Below are positions 45,777 to 55,063 of a stretch of DNA of 64,000 nt, piece by piece (position 1 is the stretch's first letter; each line of letters starts with the position of its first letter). The notes under the pieces were generated by a model that saw only the letters and a program-made list of their open reading frames with translations, was not told where the DNA came from and made no database searches. Source of the stretch: Arthrobacter citreus (GTDB lineage: Bacteria; Bacillota; Bacilli; Bacillales; Bacillaceae_G); NCBI GenBank assembly GCA_013200995.1, contig CP053688.1, positions 62,001 through 126,000 of the forward strand. The letters are read 5' to 3'. Made by a program: the position numbers and the translations under genes.

Positions 45777-47126
45777 ATGTCAGAAGAAATTAAAATCTTG
45801 TCCCCATGTGGGATGCTTGGGTATGGATTTCCAGCAACTTCATTTTTAAATGGATTAAAAGATAAAATACATGGAATCGTTGTTGATGCTGGGTCTACGG
45901 ATGCTGGCCCTCATAAATTAGGTGCAGGTGTTTCGATCGTAAGTGAACGGGCATTAATGAAGGATTTAGAATTAATCATAACAAATGGTGTTCCAAGAAA
46001 AATTCCTATTATTATTGGATCTGCTGGTGGAGCGGGAGCGCGACCACATGTAGAATCAACGATTTCAATCATAAAAAAGATATTAAAAGAGAAAGAATTA
46101 AGCGCTAAAGTTGCGGTAATTTGGGCTGATTTTACACAAGAGGAAATTATTGAGGCAAATCGTTCTCATAAAATTAAACCTTTAACTAAGAATATCCCTG
46201 AACTAGATGAAGAGACGATTAAAGAAACAATTCAAATTGTAGCTCAAATGGGACACGAACCAATTTTAGAAGCATTAGAAAATGATAGTGATATCATCAT
46301 ATGCGGCCGGGCTTATGATCCATCGCCATTTGCAGCGATTGGAATTTATCATCAAAAAGACCCGGGACTAGCTTATCATTTAGGCAAGATTTTAGAATGT
46401 GGTGCACTTTGTGCGGAACCTGGAACTACAAAAGATAGTATTTTAGGAGTTTTAAAGGATAATTCCTTCACAGTCGAATCATTAAATCCATTACGGAAAT
46501 GTACGCCGATTAGTGTGGCAGCTCATACTTTTTATGAGAAAGAACATCCATACTTACTACATGGACCAGGATTTAGACTTGATTTAAGTGATTGTGAGTT
46601 TCATGATGCTGGAAATGGCGTTGTAGAAGTTTCGAATAGCCGATTCATTTCTGAAGATACTACATTTATTAAACTCGAAGGTGCAAAAAAGACTGCATAT
46701 CGGACATTTGTTATGGCAGGCATCAGGGATCCAATTTTAATTGAAAATATCCATGAAATTGAAGATCGGGTAAAGGAACAAGTATTTGAATATTATCCTG
46801 AAATTGACCGAAATGATTACAAAATTAACTTTTTAAATTATGGAATTGACGCTGTTCTTGGCTCAAAAGAGATCGAACCATTTAAAGGCCATGAGATTGG
46901 TGTGTTATTTGAAGTTATCGCCAAGACTCAAGAACTAGCAAATAGTATATGTGCAACAGTCAGATCAACTTTTCTACACTTTGGTTACGAAAAGCGCAAG
47001 TCGACTGCGGGAAATCTAGCATTTCCATTTGCACCAAGTGATGTCGAATTTGGGGCGGTATACGAGTTTTCTATCTATCATTTAATGGAAATTAATGATA
47101 ATCCGTTTCAAATTGAGTACTTGTAG
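45777..47126 (+). CDS. AtuA-family (DUF1446) protein
   Basis: ATG 45777 with AGAAGG upstream is favoured over ATG 45759; 449 residues. It has the DUF1446/AtuA pattern: GYGFPATSFLNGL, DAGSTDAGPHKLGAG, GSAGGAGARPH and the later ICGRAYDPSPFAA and HGPGFRLDLSD. AtuA is named from acyclic terpene use in Pseudomonas, but the chemistry is unproved, and homologues occur in many catabolic clusters beside DUF4387 proteins. No biotin or CoA motif is visible. First gene of the operon and directly behind the two operators. Its role in this pathway is unknown. Confidence 0.82.
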   Translation: MSEEIKILSPCGMLGYGFPATSFLNGLKDKIHGIVVDAGSTDAGPHKLGAGVSIVSERALMKDLELIITNGVPRKIPIIIGSAGGAGARPHVESTISIIKKILKEKELSAKVAVIWADFTQEEIIEANRSHKIKPLTKNIPELDEETIKETIQIVAQMGHEPILEALENDSDIIICGRAYDPSPFAAIGIYHQKDPGLAYHLGKILECGALCAEPGTTKDSILGVLKDNSFTVESLNPLRKCTPISVAAHTFYEKEHPYLLHGPGFRLDLSDCEFHDAGNGVVEVSNSRFISEDTTFIKLEGAKKTAYRTFVMAGIRDPILIENIHEIEDRVKEQVFEYYPEIDRNDYKINFLNYGIDAVLGSKEIEPFKGHEIGVLFEVIAKTQELANSICATVRSTFLHFGYEKRKSTAGNLAFPFAPSDVEFGAVYEFSIYHLMEINDNPFQIEYL

Positions 47127-47138
47127 GAGGGCAGAGTA

Positions 47139-47489
47139 ATGGTTACATTATTTGATTTAGCAAAAGTACTTAGAAGTAAAAATTCAGGTCCTTTTGAAGT
47201 CACATTGGACATTTTATTTGATTCAGAACGAGTTTATCAACTAGTTAAAAACTCAGGCAAGATTACAAAACAGGCAATTTGTCATTTATATAATTTACGT
47301 GAAGAACAGGTTCACCATCTTGTTTTCTTTGACCAAGCATTGGGAATCAAAATTACGATTGAAAGAGAAGTCTCTTCAGGAAGTGTAGGAGACAGAGATG
47401 TATATGGTGCGCAACAACATGCACCGCTAATGAAGATTACTTTTGATGAGGCGGAGATGACTAGTGAGGAAGATTGCAGTTGTAGGTAG
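47139..47489 (+). CDS. DUF4387 family protein (AtuA partner)
   Basis: A 116-residue protein with the DUF4387 signature: LFDLAKVLRSKNSGPFEVTLDILF near the start and SGSVGDRDVYGAQQHAPL near the end. The family almost always lies next to AtuA-like genes, so the two probably form a complex or consecutive steps; no activity is known. It ends in a cysteine pair (EEDCSCR). RBS GGAGGG. Its end overlaps the kinase gene by 26 bases. Confidence 0.82.
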   Translation: MVTLFDLAKVLRSKNSGPFEVTLDILFDSERVYQLVKNSGKITKQAICHLYNLREEQVHHLVFFDQALGIKITIEREVSSGSVGDRDVYGAQQHAPLMKITFDEAEMTSEEDCSCR

Positions 47490-48390
47490 TATTAATATGG
47501 ACTATTTTGTTGAAGCAGAAAAATTACCCGAAATAGGTGAAACGCTATTAGGGAATCAATTCTTTTTATCTGTAGGAGGTAAAGGTGCTAACCAGGCTGT
47601 AGCCGCTTCCCGATTAGGTGCTGAAGTAGCTTTATTTGGCTCAGTTGGTAAAGATGAGATTAGTGAAATCTTTATCGAAAATATGAAAAACGAAACGTTA
47701 GATATAAAAAATTTAAATCTAGTTGAAGGAAGCCATACTGGTGTAGCATTTATAGAAATTTGTAATAGCGAGAATCGAATTCTAGTTGTACCTGGGGCTA
47801 ATGATTTTACAGATGTTAGCTATATTAATAGAGTTTTAGACGGATTGCTTACGTATGATGTTGTTTTATTCCAAATGGAAACGCCAATCGAGTTAATGGA
47901 GTATTTAATCCCTATTCTACATGAAAAAGGCAAAATAATAATCGTTAACCCGGCCCCTGCGCATAAAATTAAGGCACATCTATTTGATAAGATCACCTAT
48001 TTAACACCAAATGAACACGAGTATGAAATCGTTTTTGATTGTAAGCTTCCAATGGAAGAGTTACTGATAAACTATCCAAACCAATTAATTATTACATGTG
48101 GTACGGATGGTGTTGTTTATTATGATGGACAAGAAATTGTTCGTGTGCCAGCTATAAAAGTAGAACCTGTTGATACAACTGGTGCAGGCGATTCATTTTC
48201 CGGAGCGTTTGCAGTAGCAGTTTCAGAGGAGAAAAATCTTTATGACAGTATTCGATTCGGAACGATTGTAGCTGGATTATCTGTTACAAAAAAAGGTGCT
48301 CAAACCGGTATGCCATATCGAAGTGAAGTAGACCTTTTATGGAAAGAGGAGTTGAAACATGAAGGTGAAGACCACGCTATCGAAAATTAA
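47464..48390 (+). CDS. PfkB-family sugar kinase, ribokinase-like
   Basis: GTG 47464 (site GGCGGAG) gives 308 residues with the ribokinase N-terminus VVGSINMDYFVEAEKLP, GGKGANQAVAASRLG and the second PfkB motif DTTGAGDSFSGAF (catalytic Asp). Ribokinase itself phosphorylates ribose at O5; relatives act on nucleosides and other pentoses or hexoses. Next to ADP-ribosylglycohydrolase-type genes, ribose or another pentose released from a glycoside is a natural substrate, but this is inference. It overlaps both neighbours (32 bases with the permease gene), so the unit is tightly coupled. Confidence 0.87.
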   Translation: MRKIAVVGSINMDYFVEAEKLPEIGETLLGNQFFLSVGGKGANQAVAASRLGAEVALFGSVGKDEISEIFIENMKNETLDIKNLNLVEGSHTGVAFIEICNSENRILVVPGANDFTDVSYINRVLDGLLTYDVVLFQMETPIELMEYLIPILHEKGKIIIVNPAPAHKIKAHLFDKITYLTPNEHEYEIVFDCKLPMEELLINYPNQLIITCGTDGVVYYDGQEIVRVPAIKVEPVDTTGAGDSFSGAFAVAVSEEKNLYDSIRFGTIVAGLSVTKKGAQTGMPYRSEVDLLWKEELKHEGEDHAIEN

Positions 48391-49261
48391 AAAAGATTGG
48401 GTCATCTATTTAATGCTTCTTCCTGCAATTGTTTATTTCTTTATATTTAATGTAATTCCATTGCTAGGGATGAAGCTTGCCTTTCAGGATTATCGGATAA
48501 TTGGTGACAATGTTTGGGTTGGTCTAAAGCATTTTAAGCTTTTATTCAACTCACCTGCTTTCTTGGATGTATTAAAAAATACTGTCATCATTAGCTCAAT
48601 GAAGATCATCTTCATTTTTCCGATTCCAATTATATTATCATTGTTAATCAACGAGGTTCGAACTGGGCCTTTTAGAAAGTACGTACAATCTGTCATTTAT
48701 TTACCGCACTTTCTTTCATGGGTTGTAATTGCTGGTATATGGATTAGTCTTTTAAATCCAACTGATGGAGGCGTGAATGTTATACGTCACTTTTTCCATC
48801 TACCATCTGTTGATTTTATGACTAGTAAAAGTCATATTCGCTGGGTATTAGTTTTTTCAGAAATGTGGCGTTCTTCAGGATGGGACTCCATTCTTTACTT
48901 AGCAGCAATCATGAAAATAAGTCCATCACTATATGAAGCTGCTCGTATGGACGGGGCGTCTAGTTTACAACAAATGAGATATATCACTCTACCGGAACTT
49001 ACAAGTACGATCGTAACGGTGTTTATCTTAAATTTAGGATTCTTTTTGAACGCTGGTTTCGATCAAGTGTTTAACATGATAAATGATTCCGTAATTAGTG
49101 TCGTTGATATTCTAGATACATATGTTTATAGAATTGGTATTTTAAATGCTCAATACTCTTATGCAACAGCGGCTAGTTTATTTAAGGGTGTTATTGGAGT
49201 AGTTTTAATTCTCGGAACACATTTTATCTCAAAAAGGATTTCAGGTAAGGGTGTTTGGTAA
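48359..49261 (+). CDS. ABC transporter permease (LplB family)
   Basis: 300 residues, six membrane helices, N-terminal VIYLMLLPAIVYFFIFNVIPLLG and YEAARMDGASSLQQMRYITL as EAA loop. These features match LplB/YtcP-type permeases that import complex saccharides in Bacillota. It pairs with the permease encoded next. The start overlaps the kinase gene. No ATPase in the cluster. Confidence 0.9.
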   Translation: MKVKTTLSKIKKDWVIYLMLLPAIVYFFIFNVIPLLGMKLAFQDYRIIGDNVWVGLKHFKLLFNSPAFLDVLKNTVIISSMKIIFIFPIPIILSLLINEVRTGPFRKYVQSVIYLPHFLSWVVIAGIWISLLNPTDGGVNVIRHFFHLPSVDFMTSKSHIRWVLVFSEMWRSSGWDSILYLAAIMKISPSLYEAARMDGASSLQQMRYITLPELTSTIVTVFILNLGFFLNAGFDQVFNMINDSVISVVDILDTYVYRIGILNAQYSYATAASLFKGVIGVVLILGTHFISKRISGKGVW

Positions 49262-49277
49262 TAGGGAGGTGTAGGTT

Positions 49278-50156
49278 TTGAAGAAAGTTAATTGGATAAA
49301 AGTAGCCATCTATCTAGTTTTAATTTTAATATCTTTATCGATATTAATACCGATCTTGAACTTACTGGCAATGTCTCTTTCTGACCCTTTAAAAGTTCAT
49401 AAATTAAAAGGGTTAAGTATTTTGCCAGAAGGATTTTCTTTAATTAATTATAAAATATTGCTTTCAAATCCACTTATTTTACGAAGTATTTTTAACACAT
49501 TTTTAATAACGATTATCGGAACTGCACTAAATCTATTTTTAACTGCAATGGCTGCCTATGTGCTAGCTAGAACGAACTTTGTAGGGAAAAAAGTTATAAT
49601 GGTTTTTCTTATTATTTTAATGGTTTTTGAACCGGGATTGATTCCAGAATTTTTATTAATTAAAAATTTAGGATTACTTAATACTTACTCATCTTTAATT
49701 CTATACAAGGCAATCAATGTGTTCTACTTATTTATTTTAATGAGATTCTTTGAAGATGTACCAGACAGTATTTTAGAGGCTGCTAGAATTGATGGAGCAG
49801 GGCATTTCAGAATTTTTACGAAAATCATGCTACCTCTATCAAAGCCAGCACTTGCAACTCTTGGATTATTCTATGGAGTTTATCACTGGAATGAATATTT
49901 CAGAGCTACTATTTATATTACCGATCCACATAAATGGCCATTACAAGTTGTGCTTCGACAATTTGTAGTGATGAGGGATAATACTTCAATGCTAGGGAGT
50001 TTGACTGGTGGGTCATATAAACAAATTGCTAATCTAGATTTTTCTTCTCTACAAGCCGGAACAATCATCATTTCAATGATTCCTTTATTAATACTGTACC
50101 CACTAATCTTAAAATATTATGCAAAGGGTGCGCTTGAAGGTGGAGTAAAAGACTAA
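49278..50156 (+). CDS. ABC transporter permease (LplC/YtcP family)
   Basis: TTG 49278 behind AGGGAGGTG; 292 residues, six helices, EAA loop LEAARIDGAGHFRIFTKIML and the C-terminal YPLILKYYAKGALEGGVKD typical of LplC. It forms the channel with the LplB-like partner. The TTG start after a strong site may tune its amount. Confidence 0.9.
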   Translation: MKKVNWIKVAIYLVLILISLSILIPILNLLAMSLSDPLKVHKLKGLSILPEGFSLINYKILLSNPLILRSIFNTFLITIIGTALNLFLTAMAAYVLARTNFVGKKVIMVFLIILMVFEPGLIPEFLLIKNLGLLNTYSSLILYKAINVFYLFILMRFFEDVPDSILEAARIDGAGHFRIFTKIMLPLSKPALATLGLFYGVYHWNEYFRATIYITDPHKWPLQVVLRQFVVMRDNTSMLGSLTGGSYKQIANLDFSSLQAGTIIISMIPLLILYPLILKYYAKGALEGGVKD

Positions 50157-50211
50157 TGGTTAAACATGTTAAATGGTCAAAAAAACTTAAAATTTATGAG
50201 GGGGTAAAAAA

Positions 50212-51681
50212 ATGAAGAAATTACTTATGTTAATTTTTAGTGCACTACTAGTATTTACAACTGCTGCTTGTTCAAACGACAAAGAAACGAATGCAAATGA
50301 TAAAACAGCGGATGGGAAGACAATTATTCGAGTAGTTGCAAAAGATGATTCTCCATCTAATCCTGCATCAATAAAGTATTACAATGAATTAGAAAAAGCT
50401 TTAAAAAGAGATGAAAATATAAATGTGAAATTTAAACTAGTAGAAGTACCACAAGGAGATTATGCTGAAAAATTAAATCTATTATTAACTGGTGGAGATA
50501 TTCCTGATTTAATTTACTTCCAAGGTGGAGACCAACCGATTTCACAACAAAATTTATTAGAAAAACTAACACCATATATTGATCAGTCGAAGAATATTAA
50601 AAACATGCTTCAACCGTATGACGAAAAAAGATTAAACAACTATCCTTACTTGTTATGGATTAAACCACTTGACCAAAAGACTCCAGTCATTAGAAAAGAC
50701 TGGTTTGATAAAATGACTAGCGCACAAGCATTAATGGCAAATCCTACAACGGATAATTATTATGCGTTCTTAAAAGAATTAGTTACGAAGCACCCAGGTG
50801 GTGGCAAAAAACCAGCTTACGGACTTACGGCTGCAGGCGATATTGCAGAACTAGATTCTATTTTTAAAATGGCATTTGGGATCAATCAAACTTGGTTAAA
50901 GAATAGTGATGGAACATATGTTTATTCGAAAGTATCAAATAATGAAAAAGAATTGCTAGCTTACTATAGCAAACTTTATAAAGATGGCATTCTTGATCCG
51001 CAATATTTAACAAAACAATGGGATACAAAAGAGAAAGCATTCTATGATGGCGATGCTGCAATCATTACTGGAACAAATGGTAAAGTAATCGATTTATACA
51101 ACAGTAAAATGACTCAAGTGAATGGCAAACAAGCTGAATTAGAAGTTTTACCAGCTGCAAAAGGAATTTACCAAGGCTTTGGTGGAACAGATGTAACAAA
51201 AGAGTCACGTGGATATGCTATTTCTTCTCAATCAAAACATAAAGATTTAGTTTTCAAAGTATTGGATTACTTAGCAAGTCCAAAGGGCCAAATGCTTGAT
51301 CGTCTAGGTTATGAAAATGAAGAATATAAGATTGATAACGGACAAATTGCATTAACTGATAAATATTATAGTGAGTGGTTTGCTAGATATTGGGAGCCAA
51401 CAGATTTTAAAACGGAACAGCCATTAAAAACACCATTGTTAAGTGAGCCTGCTTTGAAATCTCAAGAAATGGTTCAACAAGCTTATTCTGAAGATAATAG
51501 CTTTATTTTACCAGAGAAATTCATTGCTAATTGGGATGCAATGGAAAACCTTTATAAAGAATACGCATCTGATATTATCACAGGAAAGCGCCCTGTAAGT
51601 GACTTTGACAAGTTTGTAAAAGAATGGAAAAAAGCTGGTGGAGATGAGCTTACTAAATATGCAAATGACAAAATAAAGTAA
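50212..51681 (+). CDS. Extracellular solute-binding lipoprotein (LplA family)
   Basis: A 489-residue SBP with type II signal peptide (lipobox TAAC, Cys20). The long size and GDIPDLIYFQGGD and LWIKPLDQKTPVIRKDWFD blocks match LplA-like binding proteins for oligosaccharides or decorated sugars. Delivers the unknown substrate of the ARH cluster to the two permeases. ATG 50212 follows GAGGGGG. Confidence 0.9.
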   Translation: MKKLLMLIFSALLVFTTAACSNDKETNANDKTADGKTIIRVVAKDDSPSNPASIKYYNELEKALKRDENINVKFKLVEVPQGDYAEKLNLLLTGGDIPDLIYFQGGDQPISQQNLLEKLTPYIDQSKNIKNMLQPYDEKRLNNYPYLLWIKPLDQKTPVIRKDWFDKMTSAQALMANPTTDNYYAFLKELVTKHPGGGKKPAYGLTAAGDIAELDSIFKMAFGINQTWLKNSDGTYVYSKVSNNEKELLAYYSKLYKDGILDPQYLTKQWDTKEKAFYDGDAAIITGTNGKVIDLYNSKMTQVNGKQAELEVLPAAKGIYQGFGGTDVTKESRGYAISSQSKHKDLVFKVLDYLASPKGQMLDRLGYENEEYKIDNGQIALTDKYYSEWFARYWEPTDFKTEQPLKTPLLSEPALKSQEMVQQAYSEDNSFILPEKFIANWDAMENLYKEYASDIITGKRPVSDFDKFVKEWKKAGGDELTKYANDKIK

Positions 51682-51693
51682 GGAGTGCTTAAC

Positions 51694-52842
51694 ATGGTTA
51701 CGTTTAAGGATCGTGTAAGAGGTATTATTCTTTCGACAGCCTTAGGTGACGCACTTGGGGCACCGATTGAAAAGCTTACCTATGAAGAAATAAAAGAGAA
51801 ATATAAACGAGTAGAGTCATTGAATACTAGATGGTATAAAGAAGACGCTCCACTTGATGTAACACTTGGTAAAATGCGTGGACAAGGTATCGTAACAGAC
51901 GATACCTTGATGACCGCGGCTTTAATTAATGTTTATCTAAAGGAAAAAAGACATCTTGATGCTTATGATGTTGGGAATGAATTCGTGAAAGAAATTGCCT
52001 TTAAAAAAACATATATTCCTGAATTTGGTCGTGAAGCATTAATTATTGATCGTTTGTTTTATCCTGAAAAATATATATTTATGCGACATGTTTTGGCTAA
52101 CTGTGAGCCAAGAGAAGGTGGCATTGGAAATATGATTAATTGTGGAGCAGCCATGTACATTGCTCCAATAGGTGTAGTTAATGCAGGTAATCCAAAAGCA
52201 GCTTATGATGAAGCAATCCTTTTTGCTATGGGACATCAAAGTAGTTATGGACTTGAGGCAGCAGGGGTTTTGGCTGCGTGTGTGGCAAAGGCTTTTGAAG
52301 AAAATGTAAGCATTGATGAAATTGTTGAGACGGCGATTCATTATGCGAAAGACGGCACAAAACAAGCGATTATTGAATTAACAGAAGCTGCAAGAAAACT
52401 ACGAGTAGATCAGGCAGAGATGGATCAAGTTATCGAAACATTCCAAAGTATTCTCTTGAAGTTTTCACCAATGATGGATGATGTTCATCGCAAAATAGAA
52501 AAGGTCGGAATCCCATCAAATCACTATACACCGAGTAGGTTATTTTCAATTGAAGAACTACCAATGGCATTGGCATTTATTGTTTTAAATAATGGAGAAT
52601 TCTACAAATCTATTTATGACGGTATTAATTCAGGGCGTGATACTGATTCCATTGGTGTGATGATTGGGGTAATTCTTGGAGCTAAGTATGGTTATAGTGT
52701 TATCAAACAAGAAGATATACAAATCTTAGAGTCAACAAACAAGATGAATCTACTTCATTTATCCGATACGTTTGCTGAAGTTGCAAAAGAGATTATATTG
52801 CAAGATTTACATATTAATGAACAAAGAAAAAGATTTTTTTGA
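51694..52842 (+). CDS. ADP-ribosylglycohydrolase-family protein 1
   Basis: ATG 51694 with AAGGAG upstream gives 382 residues. The ARH metal motifs are complete: GD19ALGAP, T68-D69-D70-T71 and R315-D316-T317-D318-S319, which hold two magnesium ions in known family members that hydrolyse N- or O-glycosidic ADP-ribose. NCGAAMYIAPIG is the usual central motif; the His of the canonical SH[DP] position is kept (GHQSSYG). It is thus predicted active. In this catabolic operon the substrate is more likely a small imported glycoside than ADP-ribosyl protein. First of four ARH genes in a row. Confidence 0.87.
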   Translation: MVTFKDRVRGIILSTALGDALGAPIEKLTYEEIKEKYKRVESLNTRWYKEDAPLDVTLGKMRGQGIVTDDTLMTAALINVYLKEKRHLDAYDVGNEFVKEIAFKKTYIPEFGREALIIDRLFYPEKYIFMRHVLANCEPREGGIGNMINCGAAMYIAPIGVVNAGNPKAAYDEAILFAMGHQSSYGLEAAGVLAACVAKAFEENVSIDEIVETAIHYAKDGTKQAIIELTEAARKLRVDQAEMDQVIETFQSILLKFSPMMDDVHRKIEKVGIPSNHYTPSRLFSIEELPMALAFIVLNNGEFYKSIYDGINSGRDTDSIGVMIGVILGAKYGYSVIKQEDIQILESTNKMNLLHLSDTFAEVAKEIILQDLHINEQRKRFF

Positions 52843-52875
52843 GGAAAAGTGTAACCTGGAAGTGGAGTGAAAGAG

Positions 52876-54978
52876 ATGATTTCTAATGATTATTTAGAAA
52901 AGGTATATGCTGGATTTTTAGGAATGAACGCTGGAATCCGACTTGGTGCACCGGTTGAACCAACAGAGTGGACACCAGAAATCATTAAAGATGTCTATGG
53001 TGATATTAATGGCTATATAAAGGACTACAAAACTTTTTCTGCTGATGATGATGCCAACGGTCCAGTATTTTTCCTTCGTGCATTATTTGATGATGCAAAA
53101 GATCGTGAATTAACACCAGAAGATGTAGGTCGAGCTTGGTTAAACTATACACGTGAAGGAATCGGGATGTTTTGGTGGGGCGGTGAAGGCATTAGTACGG
53201 AGCATACTGCCTATAATAATTTGAAAAAAGGTATATCTGCGCCAAAATCTGGATCTTCTGAAGTAAACGGAATTGTCCTTGCAGAGCAAATTGGCGGGCA
53301 AATATTTGTTGATAGTTGGGGCTTACTGTTTCCTAATAATCCTAAAAAAGCAGCAGATTACGCTGAAATTGCAGCAAGCGTTTCACATGATAAAAATGGA
53401 TTATTTGGAGCGAGATTTATTGCCGCATGTATCGCTCAAGCATTTTCTGCAAAATCGATTGAAGCAATTATTGAAGCTGGCTTAAAAGAGATTCCAGAAG
53501 AATCTACATATGCTCTAGTTGTTAGAGCAGTTCTAGATTTTCATGAGCAAGTGCCAAATGATTTCCGCCTTTGCCGTCAGTATCTTAAGGACGAATGGGG
53601 ATATGACAAATACCCAGGTATCTGCCATATTATACCAAATGCAGGTGTGTGTATCTTATCGTTACTTTATGGAAATGGCGACTTTGCAAGAACAATTGAG
53701 ATTGCAACGATGTGTGGATGGGATACTGACTGCAATGCTGGAAATGTTGGAACAATTTTAGGTGTTTTTACCGGAATTGACGGAATAGCTGATCGTTATC
53801 GAAAACCGATTAATGATTTTATCGCCACATCAAGTGTTTCTGGCTATTTAAACATTTTAGATATCCCTACATTCTCTAAATCTCTTGCACTATTAGGCTA
53901 CAAGATGGCAAATCAGGAGCCACCTGTTGAATTATTAAATAGCTATCGAGAAGAAGAAATTTATTTTGATTTCACATTACCAGGATCAACACATGGATTC
54001 AGAACTGACTTCCCTTTTAAAACATTCTTAAGACATAATTCTGAGCATGGGTACAAAAGCAAAGGTTCACTTGAAATCTTTATCGATAGAATGATTAAAG
54101 GTGAAAGTAGTAAAGTTTTCTATAAACCTTTCTACCGAAGAGAAGAATTTAATGATGAAAAATATAAACCAACGTTTGCACCACAGATTTATAGTGGACA
54201 AAGCGTCTCTTTAAAAATCTATTCAGATAAAATTCAAGGTGAAGACTTTATTTTAACACCTTATATTCGAAATACTTATTCTAAAGAGACTGTAAAACTG
54301 AATTCTATTAAACTTACAAATGGTGAATGGAACCGGGTTGAATTCATCGTTCCAGATACTGATGGGGATTTAATTGATGAAGTAGGATTTATTATTGAAA
54401 GTCCGTCAGAACTAACAAAAAGAGCATTTGGTAAATTATATTTTGATGAATTCAGGATTTTTGGAAAGTCTTGTTATGAAATTGATTTTTCAAAACAAGC
54501 AATTGAATTTCTTAGCGTAACTCCATTTTCTCATCATCGAGGTGAGTGGACATTAGAGAACGGAAAAATGAGAGTTAATAGTTTAACAGACTGTGCATCA
54601 TTCACAGGAAACTATTATACAAAAGATGTAATCATGAATGCATCCATTTTACCGAAGAAAGGTAACTCTCACAATCTACTATTTAGAGCATCTGGAGTAG
54701 AGCGCCATTACCAAGTCGGTTTTGATGGAAAAAATCAAGTTTCATTAATTTCGAAAGATTTTGGAATTGAGCGTATACACTCTATTCCATATGAGTGGAA
54801 GCATGATGAAGAGTATCAGTTTGAATTGAAATGCAAAGGAAATGAAATCTGCTTTTCTATTAATAATGAAGCAATTCTCTTATTTGAGCATAATCGATTT
54901 AATCGAGGAATGATCGGATTTGCAATGTTAGAACAAGGGGAATCGATCATATCTAATTTTTCTGTGAAGGAATTATAA
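52876..54978 (+). CDS. ADP-ribosylglycohydrolase-family protein 2 with C-terminal beta-rich extension
   Basis: ATG 52876 behind GTGGAG; 700 residues, about twice the family size. The ARH domain (about 1-340) has diverged metal motifs: the GD position reads GI21 (GMNAGIRLGAP), TDDT reads A56-D57-D58-D59, while W282-D283-T284-D285-C286 is kept and SHDKNG is normal. The C-terminal half (about 350-700) has two beta-rich regions resembling carbohydrate-binding or DUF1080-type laminin folds (for example FSHHRGEWTLENGKMRV and LLFRASGVERHYQVGFDG). No signal peptide, so cytoplasmic. Probably a glycosidase with a sugar-binding module; altered metal site makes the activity uncertain. Confidence 0.82.
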   Translation: MISNDYLEKVYAGFLGMNAGIRLGAPVEPTEWTPEIIKDVYGDINGYIKDYKTFSADDDANGPVFFLRALFDDAKDRELTPEDVGRAWLNYTREGIGMFWWGGEGISTEHTAYNNLKKGISAPKSGSSEVNGIVLAEQIGGQIFVDSWGLLFPNNPKKAADYAEIAASVSHDKNGLFGARFIAACIAQAFSAKSIEAIIEAGLKEIPEESTYALVVRAVLDFHEQVPNDFRLCRQYLKDEWGYDKYPGICHIIPNAGVCILSLLYGNGDFARTIEIATMCGWDTDCNAGNVGTILGVFTGIDGIADRYRKPINDFIATSSVSGYLNILDIPTFSKSLALLGYKMANQEPPVELLNSYREEEIYFDFTLPGSTHGFRTDFPFKTFLRHNSEHGYKSKGSLEIFIDRMIKGESSKVFYKPFYRREEFNDEKYKPTFAPQIYSGQSVSLKIYSDKIQGEDFILTPYIRNTYSKETVKLNSIKLTNGEWNRVEFIVPDTDGDLIDEVGFIIESPSELTKRAFGKLYFDEFRIFGKSCYEIDFSKQAIEFLSVTPFSHHRGEWTLENGKMRVNSLTDCASFTGNYYTKDVIMNASILPKKGNSHNLLFRASGVERHYQVGFDGKNQVSLISKDFGIERIHSIPYEWKHDEEYQFELKCKGNEICFSINNEAILLFEHNRFNRGMIGFAMLEQGESIISNFSVKEL

Positions 54979-54992
54979 AGATGATGTTTATG

Positions 54993-55014
54993 AAAGGTAG
55001 CGAAAGCTGCCTTT
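54993..55014 (+). other. GNRA-loop hairpin between ARH genes 2 and 3
   Basis: AAAGGTAGC (54993-55001) and GCTGCCTTT (55006-55014) make a 9-bp stem (one G-U) closed by a GAAA tetraloop, followed by TATAAT at 55015-55020. It may be an attenuator, mRNA-stabiliser or part of an internal promoter. Confidence 0.5.
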
Positions 55015-55063
55015 TATAATATAGTCAATCACATTGTTTGATTAATTAAATGAGGTGAGTAGT

